Source of the DNA: Thunnus maccoyii
Lineage: Eukaryota > Chordata > Actinopteri > Scombriformes > Scombridae
Length of the DNA: 64,000 nucleotides
Direction of reading: 5' to 3'
Assembly (NCBI RefSeq): GCF_910596095.1
Contig: NC_056552.1
Span: forward strand, 9,963,111 to 10,027,110
The notes under the pieces are model-generated. The model made no database searches. It was not told the origin of the DNA and saw nothing but the letters and a program-made list of their open reading frames with translations. The position numbers and the translations under genes were made by a program. Of the stretch, positions 38,601 through 43,516 are shown one piece after another. Position 1 is the stretch's first letter. Each line of letters opens with the position of its first letter.

Positions 38601-41600
38601 ATATTGTCAGAATCACGCTGGACAGTTTTTAAAAAAGCAGCAAAATTGATGGAAAAGAACCAGTTATTGTCTTTTTTTTTTTTTTTTTAAATCCCATACA
38701 TTCTTCTTCCTTGTCAAAACCTGACATTACCAAAAATACAACTCGACCACTGACAGTGTGGTCGGAGTTGGGCGTGTTATAGTAGTAACGGCTAATGTAG
38801 CCTTGAGCAGAGATGAAGAGCGGGCTATAGAGGTCTGGTGACCTCACGTCTTCCTAACAGCCACAGATCCCCCCCCCCAATTTTAAAATTTCCTCATGAA
38901 GCTGCATTTGGAGCCACATAAGTCTTCATACAACTTTTTTTTTCCCAACACATGCGGTAGTACTTCCAAAGACCTGTAAACAGACTGATGTGCAAAATCG
39001 GTGGAGTTCCCTTTTAAATACACCTTTGAACAACTACTGCTAGAGTGAGGCCGTCATGTGTATCTGTCTAAATGTGTAGAAATTCATGACTGTCAGCGAT
39101 TGTTAGGTTTAGAAAAAGAGGTTTTAAAAAAAAAACAGATCTGTAGACCACTAGTGGGTAACTAACTGGATAATTGTGACAAGCAGGCACCACAGAGAAT
39201 ATCAGATTTCTGAGTTAAACAGGTCAAAGGCAATTATATGTGTAATGTAGGGTGTTCACATCTGAAGAGACAGTTACCACAGTTTTGATTTTGTAAGACG
39301 AAAAAAAAATAGTAGACAGGGATACAGGGAAGCCATAATAGATTTTCCGCTGCCCCATTAACAAAATCCAGCATATCATGACTTCATCTAACCTGAGGGA
39401 CAGAGCCTCAGTGTGATTCAAATTTGACTGAGCAGACTGTACAGTAACATTGTAAAACATCAGCCCCTGGCAAATGCTGTCTGAAATCAAATAAGATGAT
39501 ACATCCGCACCGAGAGCTTTATTAGGAACGCCTGTGCAATCTAACGCAAACCAACACGGCAGCTCTGCCATAAATTCTACTTTCACGAAGCACATACAGT
39601 ATGTTGAAAAGTGTTCCTAATATTTTGTCCACCCTATTAACATACATACATGAGGCAAAATATTAGGAACACTTTTCAATGTAATGCACTCCAGTACACC
39701 ACCACCCACTACAACCTCAATAATAAACATAAAGTAGAATTATCAGCTTTCTGACAATGTCAACAAAAATTGAGAATGTATAAGCTTTGTCAAAGTAGAA
39801 TTTATAGCAGAACTATTGTATTAGATTGTATTAGATTGCACAGGTGTTCCTAATAAAGAGCTTAGTGAGTGTATATATATATATATATATGTCAGACTTG
39901 TCATGGTGTGATATTCAGTTACATTCAGTGAGTGCATATAAATATTACTGTTGTCTCTGGATCCAGACTGTCATCCTCTTAATGTAATGATTGTATAAAA
40001 TAATGATTCTCTCTAATTTGCCACTGTAGCAATATTTCAAAAAGACCCTTTTCATGACACATGTGTTATCATTTCAGACAGGAAAACTTGAGTGCATCTG
40101 TGAATTTTAAGTTCAACAAGTTGTGAGTAAAAGGACAGGTTCACAGTTTTTCCAAGTCTGTCTTAAAACAACAGTCAGGTGCCCATATGAACCTGCTTAC
40201 CTCCTGCTTATACTGGCTATTAAAAGATCTCCTTCAAATGCGCTTTCACTGTAAGTGATGGGGGCCAAAATCCACAGTGTGTCCACACAGTCATTTAGTG
40301 CAAAAATGCATCAACAGTCTGAGTTAGTCATATCAGTTAGATATCAGCCACATTTACAGTCTTTTTAGGATAAAATTCCCCTCTTTCTGTTTCCTCGACA
40401 GTGTTTCCCTGTTGAGCTGCGGTGGAAGTATAATAACAAAAACAGGGACTTTGGAAACTTCATATTAGCTTCAGATAAACTTTTGAATACATTTTTGCAC
40501 AGAATCCAAAGCTTGTGGATTTTGGCCCCCATCACTTACACTGTCAGTGCATTATGAAGGGATCTTCTAATGGTCAGTATGAACAGTAGGGATGATTATG
40601 GCAAGAAAAACACATTACAATGTTAATTTAGGCACCTGACTGTTGTTTCAAGACAGACTTTTTAAAAGAAATGTGAACCCATTCTTTAATTTGCCATTAT
40701 AGCATTAGTAGGGCAAGCAATATTTCAAACTGACTCATTTCATGACACATTTGTTATTATTTCAGACAGGAAATCTTGAATGCACCTGTGAATTTTAACT
40801 TCTATAAGTTGGGAGTTACCAAGAGCACTTGAAGGCAGCAGAAGTGCACCAGAGGTGACCATATGGACACAAACCGACAGACATTGTAACTAATCTGACA
40901 CGCCAGTGATAAAAGTGTTGCCAGTAATATAATCAGGGTAAAGATGCTTATTGTTTACGTGACATGTCAGGCGTCTGTGCAATTTAGACTAATTCATGGT
41001 CCTGATAGAGATTTGAAGCCCGAGTGCGTGTTAACAGAGGTGTTCAGGTTTATCCAACGCGACGCAACGACGCCATGAACCGAGACAATAATTTGATGTT
41101 GAATTCCAGTAGACTGCTAACAAGCTAGCTAGCCAATTTGCTCATTAATTGTGCTTGTGGTGTATGTAGGTGGACTGTGCAGCAATATTCAGCATCTAAT
41201 ATCACCCTCCTTGTTAGATGCATTGCTCAAATACTGTAAAACGGGCGATCTGGCTGCAATAATGGTAATTAGTGAAGCCACTGCTGGTGCTAACGTTAGC
41301 TAAATAAGGACTCGTACTAATGGCTGCATGCCAGAAGAGGCAAATACAAAGGCAGCCTCAGACTGCCCGTGATAACATTTTAACAACCTTTTAAACACAT
41401 GTCTGGTCGAGAGGTCCCGCGGGTTATCAGTTCGCAGTATCCCCGGTGTAATTATCCAAAAACCAAAGAGCAACAAAAGGTGCCGACAATTGAAAAATGT
41501 TTACATTGTAAGCTAACGTTAGCCGTTTAGCAAGCTGGCGGCTAGCTGCTGTGGCCGCGACAGACGCGAGGCCTGACCCATTTTGAATCCCAAATATTTA

Positions 41601-41803
41601 GAAATTCTCACCTTCCTGCTCCAACTTAATGCATCTCTGCTAGTGTAGCACAGCCTGTATCTCGCTATTAAATGCAGACGAACTGAAATAAGGCCACATA
41701 AACCCCCCCTGCGGGATGCAAACTGGAAGAGGTTTCTGTTTGATAAAAAAAAAAGATCCACATTGACATACATACCTCCGACCCGGTACATGTTGGCCGC
41801 CAT
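8178..41803 (-). CDS. mta3: mta3: metastasis-associated protein 3, NuRD corepressor subunit (19 coding exons, long form)
   Basis: MTA proteins are nuclear scaffold subunits of the NuRD chromatin-remodelling and deacetylase complex; ELM2-SANT binds HDAC1/2 and the C-terminal region binds RBBP4/7. I traced 19 coding exons, all with GT donors and AG acceptors, joining in one frame of about 700 codons. Order: BAH (about 1-163), ELM2 (about 164-262), SANT (about 265-320, with [10 protein letters not shown] and [15 protein letters not shown]), GATA-type zinc finger (C377-x2-C380-x17-C398-x2-C401), first RBBP-type segment (about 463-505), [14 protein letters not shown] and a PIVIHD end. The start codon at 41803-41801 opens MAANMYRVG, the usual family start. 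Paralogue choice rests on remembered MTA3-like wording in exon 14 (VRNTGSPKSAVKTRQAF in human MTA3; [17 protein letters not shown] here) and on adjacent kcng3 and cox7a2l. No canonical AATAAA lies in the 1.2 kb after the stop at 8178, so the long transcript's 3' end is unplaced. Confidence 0.96.
11349..11610. repeat. Dispersed fish repeat (ATCTCAACAACT type)
   Basis: The string GTATCTCAACAACTTTTAGA is followed by TGGATTGGCATGAAAGTTTG, CAGACATTCATGG and GACTTTGGTGATC. I recognise this as a very common teleost dispersed repeat; the family is from memory. Confidence 0.7.
12339..12368. repeat. (TG)n microsatellite
   Basis: About 15 TG units inside mta3 intron 18. Confidence 0.95.
12840..12996. 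mobile_element. Half copy of the long-inverted-repeat element seen at 40.1-40.7 kb
   Basis: TGTGGATTTTGGCCTCTATC, TTGTTTTAAGACAAAC and GAACCTATCCTTTAA match the right arm of the element at 40128-40689. The left arm is missing. Confidence 0.65.
13000..13125. repeat. Dispersed repeat with GCTAAC/AGCATG motifs
   Basis: AATGCTAACGTCAGCATGCT, AACATGCTGATATTTAGCAG and TTCACCATCTTAGTT form a pattern I recognise as a common teleost repeat. Confidence 0.65.
14522..14640 (-). CDS. mta3: mta3 exon 18, NWIDAPDD region
   Basis: Acceptor TTCTCAG|CATAAC and donor ACCAG|GTAAGC. It encodes about residues 605-643: [14 protein letters not shown], then [16 protein letters not shown] and SFFLVTRET, close to the MTA1 stretch [19 protein letters not shown] as I recall it. 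Confidence 0.92.
14734..14765 (-). CDS. mta3: mta3 exon 17 (32-base microexon)
   Basis: Acceptor TTTTGCAG|AGAACC and donor CTCCTG|GTAGGT. With the preceding G it encodes [11 protein letters not shown]. Its length restores phase 0 for exon 18, which supports it although it is short. Confidence 0.82.
15371..15532 (-). CDS. mta3: mta3 exon 16, Pro/Ser-rich region with LGKRSY motif
   Basis: Acceptor CTCTTCCAG|AGTCCC and donor GCTCAG|GTACAC, phase 1 to phase 1. It encodes about residues 540-593, a Pro/Arg/Ser-rich stretch followed by [26 protein letters not shown] is shared with MTA1. Confidence 0.88.
15679..15771 (-). CDS. mta3: mta3 exon 15 (5' boundary uncertain)
   Basis: The donor TTTCTAG|GTAAATC is good and leaves phase 1, matching exon 16. 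The coding part [10 protein letters not shown]...LTSVLQFL resembles the MTA1 stretch TARLPEAS...LEAVLRYLE. Two acceptors keep the frame: GTTTAG at 15774-15772 (exon from 15771, 31 residues after the exon 14 junction) and GGAAG with exon from 15750 (24 residues). The first has the better pyrimidine-rich context, part of it a TG microsatellite. Confidence 0.7.
15792..15817. repeat. (CA)n microsatellite next to the mta3 exon 15 acceptor
   Basis: Read on the coding strand this is (TG)n, ending 18 bases before the AG at 15773-15772, so it forms part of the acceptor's upstream tract. Confidence 0.9.
16537..16574. repeat. (GGA)n trinucleotide repeat
   Basis: About 12 units of GAG/GGA in mta3 intron 14. 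The poly-Arg and poly-Leu open frames over it are artefacts. Confidence 0.95.
17426..17431 (-). terminator. Candidate polyadenylation signal for the mta3 short isoform
   Basis: AATAAA on the minus strand, 283 bases beyond the TAA at 17714, followed by a T-rich stretch within 60 bases. The intervening 3'UTR is C-rich with TG repeats on the plus strand. It lies inside intron 14, so it can only serve a transcript that reads through the exon 14 donor. Confidence 0.65.
17714..41803 (-). CDS. mta3: mta3 short isoform ending in intron 14 (516 codons)
   Basis: If the exon 14 donor at 17739/17738 is not used, the frame continues for eight residues (C-K-S-S-F-N-S-S) to TAA at 17716-17714. The product has BAH, ELM2, SANT, zinc finger and the first RBBP-type segment but lacks exons 15-19. 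An AATAAA lies 283 bases downstream at 17431-17426. I recall human MTA3 having a short isoform with the similar end AECKMLLNS; that comparison is from memory. The stop and the signal are visible; use of this end is inferred. Confidence 0.75.
17740..17962 (-). CDS. mta3: mta3 exon 14, first RBBP4/7-binding-type segment
   Basis: Acceptor CACTAG|GAGTCT. It encodes residues 435-508. [20 protein letters not shown] and [12 protein letters not shown] match the first RBBP-binding region described for MTA1. The donor GCAGAGT|GTAAGAG is phase 1; reading past it gives the short isoform's end. Confidence 0.93.
17963..19893 (-). other. mta3: mta3 intron 13
   Basis: Apart from the TTAA element at 18158-18702 I see no exon-like or repeat structure. 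Confidence 0.6.
18158..18702. mobile_element. TTAA-flanked non-autonomous element, copy 1
   Basis: It starts TTAA|AGGGCACATATTATGC and shares, in the same order, TTCTGGGGCTCTACTGGAAT, CCTTTATGCAGCCCCTCAG and TTTTAGCTCCTGTCTCTTTA with the element at 57253-57922. The right end is decayed but retains TTAA at 18699-18702. No coding capacity. Confidence 0.75.
19894..20051 (-). CDS. mta3: mta3 exon 13, second half of the GATA-type zinc finger
   Basis: Acceptor TTAACAG|CCATGC and donor GCCAAT|GTAAGC. It encodes residues 382-434: [18 protein letters not shown] (C398, C401), [14 protein letters not shown], then a Ser/Pro-rich tail. Confidence 0.95.
20558..20605. repeat. (CA)n microsatellite
   Basis: 24 perfect CA units in mta3 intron 12, 16 bases from the exon 12 donor. 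Confidence 0.97.
20621..20739 (-). CDS. mta3: mta3 exon 12, linker and first half of the zinc finger
   Basis: Acceptor GACAG|TAATAAG and donor TGCTATA|GTGAGT. It encodes residues 342-381, from [10 protein letters not shown] through a Gly/Ala-rich linker to GRACESCY, which supplies the first two zinc cysteines (C377, C380). A (CA)n/(TG)n microsatellite at 20558-20605 lies 16 bases past the donor. Confidence 0.94.
20921..20979 (-). CDS. mta3: mta3 exon 11, linker
   Basis: Acceptor GAGCAG|AAGAGA and donor CACATA|GTGAGT. It encodes residues 323-341, [19 protein letters not shown]. Confidence 0.93.
21184..21200. repeat. G homopolymer (17 bp)
   Basis: Uninterrupted G run in mta3 intron 10, prone to length error in sequencing. 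Confidence 0.95.
21512..21772. mobile_element. Small MITE (about 260 bp) with about 25-bp terminal inverted repeats
   Basis: Left end TTTAAAGGTACCCTGTGGAG; the complement of the right end is TTAAAGATGCCCTGTGGAG. Both continue TTTT. No coding capacity. It sits in mta3 intron 10. Confidence 0.8.
21887..21961 (-). CDS. mta3: mta3 exon 10, SANT domain end
   Basis: Acceptor TTTTGTGAAG|CTGCCA after a long pyrimidine tract; donor CAACAG|GTGAGA. Phase 0, residues 298-322: [20 protein letters not shown] then RYVQQ. Confidence 0.95.
22682..22963 (+). repeat. Dispersed repeat with CTGCAACT... ends, copy 1
   Basis: It begins GGGCTGCAACT, contains TATAAAATGTCAGAAAATG, TGTCTTGTTTTGTCCC and CAACCCAAAGATATTC, and ends GACTAATCGACTGCAGCTCT. 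The ends are inverted repeats (CTGCA). Further copies lie at 30.8, 34.0, 36.0 and 54.4 kb. Confidence 0.8.
23462..23650 (-). CDS. mta3: mta3 exon 9, ELM2 end and SANT start
   Basis: Acceptor GTTGCAG|TTCCAT and donor GACTTT|GTAAGT; a phase-0 exon of 63 codons (residues 235-297). It contains [38 protein letters not shown] and [18 protein letters not shown]. Confidence 0.96.
23746..23845 (-). CDS. mta3: mta3 exon 8, ELM2 domain core
   Basis: Acceptor TTTTTCAG|GGCGGT and donor ACACTG|GTGAGT. It encodes residues 201-234, including [20 protein letters not shown] and [12 protein letters not shown], the most conserved MTA stretch. Confidence 0.96.
24563..24665 (-). CDS. mta3: mta3 exon 7, ELM2 domain
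   Basis: Acceptor CCTGCAG|GTGAAG and donor GGCACG|GTAAGC. It encodes residues 167-200, from [14 protein letters not shown] to [11 protein letters not shown]. Confidence 0.95.
25414..25531 (-). CDS. mta3: mta3 exon 6, BAH end and ELM2 start
   Basis: Acceptor TCTTCAG|GATACC and donor AAGAGG|GTCAGA. It encodes residues 128-166: [31 protein letters not shown] and EMLQE. Confidence 0.95.
25960..26404 (+). repeat. Possible retroelement 3' end with A-tail
   Basis: AT-rich sequence ends in a run of 13 A at about 26391-26403. An open frame of 70 codons at 26097-26309 has no motif I can name. An A-tail suggests a LINE or processed insertion; weak evidence. Confidence 0.3.
26812..28035. repeat. Repeat cluster in mta3 intron 5
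   Basis: TGATTCGGATTTCTCAAC at the left and GATCGATTTGAATTGG at the right look like arms of one inverted-repeat family. Between them are a strong hairpin (27302-27390) and an insert with CATTCATTCCTATGAAAG that looks dispersed. Exact borders not resolved. Confidence 0.4.
27302..27391. repeat. Hairpin with about 28-bp arms
   Basis: The left arm includes CCATGTTCAACAAGATCTGG; the right arm includes its perfect complement CCAGATCTTGTTGAACATGG. The loop is about 31 bases. Confidence 0.85.
28367..28430 (-). CDS. mta3: mta3 exon 5, BAH domain
   Basis: Acceptor TTCTCAG|GGGGAAG and donor AAAGAG|GTACGA. It encodes residues 106-127 ([21 protein letters not shown]). Confidence 0.95.
28604..28730 (-). 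CDS. mta3: mta3 exon 4, BAH domain
   Basis: Acceptor TTGCAG|AGGAGT and donor CATCAG|GTACAG. It encodes residues 64-106, including [19 protein letters not shown] and [14 protein letters not shown] microsatellite starts about 12 bases past the donor. Confidence 0.95.
28790..29928. mobile_element. Non-autonomous DNA transposon-like element (about 1.14 kb)
   Basis: The left end TAAAGGGAAAATTCACC corresponds to the complement of the right end (TAAAGGGAAACTTTGTCG). A minus-strand open frame of 131 codons (29153-29548, starting [20 protein letters not shown]) lies inside; I recognise no domain. It sits in mta3 intron 3, just upstream of exon 4. Target duplication not confirmed. Confidence 0.6.
30779..31076 (+). 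repeat. Dispersed repeat with CTGCAA ends, copy 2
   Basis: It begins AGGCTGCAATTAACAATTA, contains CAGAAAATGGTGAAAAATG, CAACAACCCAAAGATATTC and CAGAAAATATTCACATTT, and ends GTGACTAATCTAGCTCTAGC. Confidence 0.8.
31200..31984. mobile_element. Inverted-repeat element family 'GGACC', copy A (right end intact)
   Basis: It ends TGAATCCTACACACTGGTCC then TTTAA. The complement, TTAAAGGACCAGTGTGTAGG, matches the left terminus of copy C. Its middle is shared with copies B and C. The left end is missing. Confidence 0.7.
32560..33170. mobile_element. Inverted-repeat element family 'GGACC', copy B (both ends lost)
   Basis: It shares TGTTCTGAGCAGCTTCACTG and GATATCGTTTAAACGCTGGG with copy C, and CGCAAAATGAAAAT, TTTTAAAAGCTTTCCA and CATTACAGGAAGTGTAGC with copy A. 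Confidence 0.7.
33392..33995. mobile_element. Inverted-repeat element family 'GGACC', copy C (left end intact)
   Basis: It starts TTAAAGGACCGGTATGTAAG, then GATTTAGGGGCATCC. Its middle matches copy B; its right part matches the left part of copy A. The right terminus is missing. Confidence 0.7.
34036..34410 (-). repeat. Dispersed repeat with CTGCAA ends, copy 3
   Basis: The reverse orientation contains GTCCCGACCAACAGTCCATG and CAGAAAATATTCACATTTAA, as in copies 1 and 2; it ends in the plus orientation with AGTTGCAACCCTAG. Confidence 0.8.
35347..35664. mobile_element. Small inverted-repeat element with AGGGCTGAAC ends
   Basis: Left end AGGGCTGAACGATTTTGA; right end TCGATTAATTGTTCAGCCCT. The termini are inverted copies (AGGGCTGAAC). 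About 320 bp, no coding capacity. Confidence 0.75.
36030..36330 (-). repeat. Dispersed repeat with CTGCAA-type core, copy 4 (degenerate)
   Basis: It contains GCAATCGATTATTTAGTAAT and TGATTAATCAGTTATCAAAA flanking an internal part similar to the other copies. Termini are decayed. Confidence 0.5.
36988..37081 (-). CDS. mta3: mta3 exon 3, BAH domain
   Basis: Acceptor TTTCAG|ACTGCC and donor CATGCAA|GTGAGT. It encodes residues 33-63 ([20 protein letters not shown] then LADKHA) and ends in phase 1. A 20-base C run and a GA repeat lie just upstream in the intron (about 37084-37166). Confidence 0.95.
37147..37166. repeat. C homopolymer (20 bp)
   Basis: Uninterrupted C run 65 bases upstream of mta3 exon 3 on the coding strand (read as G). 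Confidence 0.95.
38304..38371 (-). CDS. mta3: mta3 exon 2, BAH domain start
   Basis: Acceptor TTGCAG|ATTATG and donor CAACAAG|GTATTG. It encodes residues 10-32, from [10 protein letters not shown] to EELNK, a nearly invariant MTA segment. Confidence 0.95.
39505..39866. mobile_element. Palindromic element with about 38-bp terminal inverted repeats and inner hairpin
   Basis: Left arm GAGCTTTATTAGGAACGCCT-type sequence (39511-39545); right arm GCACAGGTGTTCCTAATAAA (39838-39857), its complement. An inner pair AGTGTTCCTAATATTTTG (39610-39627) and CAAAATATTAGGAACACTTT (39656-39675) forms a second hairpin. Confidence 0.8.
40005..40125 (+). repeat. Direct repeat, left copy, flanking the foldback element
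   Basis: Shared with 40690-40815: AATTTGCCA, GCAATATTTCAAA, TTTCATGACACAT, ATTTCAGACAGGAAA and CCTGTGAATTTTAA-type strings in the same order. Confidence 0.8.
40128..40689. mobile_element. Long-terminal-inverted-repeat (foldback-type) element
   Basis: The left arm AAAGGACAGGTTCAC...GTCTGTCTTAAAACAACAGT is mirrored at the right by ACTGTTGTTTCAAGACAGAC...GTGAACCCATTCTTT. The arms extend about 200 bases each, including TGTAAGTGATGGGGGCCAAA and its complement. No coding capacity. Confidence 0.85.
40690..40815 (+). repeat. Direct repeat, right copy, flanking the foldback element
   Basis: Similar to 40005-40125 in the same orientation, with a short insertion near its start and scattered substitutions. 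Confidence 0.8.
41776..41803 (-). CDS. mta3: mta3 exon 1 (coding part), start codon
   Basis: It encodes MAANMYRVG and ends GGAG|GTATGT, phase 1. The usual MTA start and a good donor fix both ends. The 5' untranslated part above 41803 cannot be delimited. Confidence 0.93.
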
Positions 41804-42600
41804 TTCTGCCCTCCCGGAGTGTTAACATAAACCATAAACTAAGAGAAATAGAATAAATTAATAAAAAACAATAAAACCCGGTTTCTTAAAACGTAAAGGT
41901 GCGATAATTTATGATCGTCGAGACTCCGGATGTGTACCCAATCTGGAGGATTTTGGCAATTCAACCCCCCCTCCTTCTACGCTTCACAGTACCCTTTACA
42001 ATACAGTGAACTCACACCAGCCAAAAGAAGTCGGATCAACCCGAAAAACCACTGACTGGTGACGTCGGGAGGGGGGCCGCGCACGCGCAAACACAGGCAC
42101 CCACACACACACGCACACACACATATACACACGCGCGCACACACCTTTAAGTCATCATTTATAATATTTGAAAAAAACAAGGTATTTTATTCTAAATGCA
42201 ATAATAATATCATGATGTTAGAGATAAAGTATTTACAATGCAACCATACGATAAGGGTTAATATTATAGAAACAGGGATAAGGAAGAAGTTAATTGTTTC
42301 CTAATAAACGTATCATAAGCATAATAAAATATATAATTAACATAATTAACATAATAATAAGTAAAGTAATAAATTACTTTTGATGCAACTGAACAACTTT
42401 GCGCACAAAAGTTTATTACAGTTATTTTATTCATGTTTGTGTTTGAAGTGTTTATGTGCGAGTTAAGCGAAGGGGGGAAAGTGTGAGAACCACCCATAAA
42501 AATATTTGTAGCTACTGTTTTATATCTATGGAGGCAGCATCCACATTGGAGATACATGTGCGTAAAACTACACTCACGAGTGTTTCTCGTTTCGTGCGTG
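41804..42600. other. mta3 upstream region, divergent interval with kcng3
   Basis: The start codons of mta3 (minus) and kcng3 (plus) are 1,087 bases apart with no coding sequence between. The interval has a CRE-like TGACGTCG at 42060-42067, a short CA/CG repeat run (about 42100-42145) and an AT-rich middle (42170-42400). Transcription starts cannot be fixed. Confidence 0.6.
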
Positions 42601-42890
42601 CGTCCGCGTGCACGCGCGCGCATGTGACATCACTACTGGGATTGGCTCGCCCTCACTGGGGTGGAGAGTCTCCTCCACAGGCTACAGTGGGAGACGAAGA
42701 GGAGAGTGAGGGACAGGAGGAATAGTTTCCATCAGCCACGGAGCTCAGCGCAGGGGCCACCTCCACTCAGAGCGAACCACGCCCGGGGACAGGGGGAGAC
42801 TGAGGGCCCCCCTCCACCCCAACTGTCCAAACTCCTGGAGGGAGGGATGGACTGTGAAGAGGAGTTTTAGTGAGGTTACAGGTTGACAAG
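42601..42890 (+). promoter_or_regulatory. Putative kcng3 proximal promoter and 5' leader
   Basis: A CpG-containing stretch (CGCGCGCG at about 42613-42621) is followed by a CRE-like TGACATCA (42625-42632) and an inverted CCAAT box ATTGGCT (41-47 within 42641-42647), then a GC-rich leader to the start codon. No TATA box was seen. The transcription start is inferred to lie near 42.66-42.72 kb. Confidence 0.4.
42847..42870 (+). promoter_or_regulatory. Upstream ORF (7 codons plus stop) before kcng3
   Basis: ATG at 42847-42849 opens a frame of M-D-C-E-E-E-F and stops with TAG at 42868-42870, 20 bases before the kcng3 start. G at -3 and G at +4 make the initiation context strong. It is relevant only if the leader begins upstream of it. 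Confidence 0.5.
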
Positions 42891-43516
42891 ATGAAGTTCG
42901 GGAAGAGCATCTGTGTGCTCAATGTAGGGGGAACCCGGTACGCCTTCACCCGTGAGGTGATCAGGGATTTCCCTCTCCGGCGCGTCAGTCGCCTGCATGC
43001 CTGCGCAACCGAGAAAGAGGTTCTTGAACTATGCGATGACTACGACCGGGATCGGAATGAGTTTTTCTTCGACCGCCATGCGCAGGCTTTCTTGTTCATT
43101 ATGCTATATGTGCGCTCCGGCAAACTCCGCTTTGTCCCTGGAGTGTGTGAACTGTCCTTCTACACAGAGATGCTCTATTGGGGGCTGGAGAGCGCGCACT
43201 TGGACTCCTGCTGCCAGAAACGCCTGGACGACAGGATGTCCGAGATCGGACTGGACAGTCTGTCTGAGGAGGACATCCGAGTATCGTCGGATGAGTCCCA
43301 GAATCCGAGCGAGCCGGTACAACGGACTGAGCTCACCGGTCGCGCTAGATGGCTCGAGCTGATACGCAAAACATTCGAGGAGCCAGACTCTTCGCTTGCG
43401 GCGCAGGTTTTGGCTTCAGTGTCCGTGATCTTTGTGATCGTCTCTATGATCATGCTGTGTGCCAGCACTCTGCCGGACTGGGATACAGCCAAGAGAAATA
43501 CTGTGGAGGAGCACAG
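42891..43516 (+). CDS. kcng3: kcng3 coding exon 1 (T1 domain to S1)
   Basis: It encodes residues 1-208 and ends CACAG|GTAGGC in phase 2. Without splicing the frame stops at the TAG in the donor. The extracellular S1-S2 linker is shorter than in human KCNG3 as I recall it. Confidence 0.96.

Larger units (their letters stand above)
38372..41775 (-). other. mta3: mta3 intron 1
   Basis: 3.4 kb with two palindromic elements (39.5-39.9 and 40.1-40.7 kb) and an (AT)n run at 39872-39890. The proximal 500 bp is relatively GC-rich and free of repeats, so it may hold promoter or enhancer sequence. Confidence 0.65.

Noticed and set aside
39224-39595. 123-codon minus frame
   Set aside because: It overlaps the palindromic element at 39.5 kb and looks like repeat-derived sequence rather than a gene.
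42264-42725. Open frames on both strands in the mta3/kcng3 interval
   Set aside because: AT-rich or CG-repeat translations upstream of kcng3; no conserved features.
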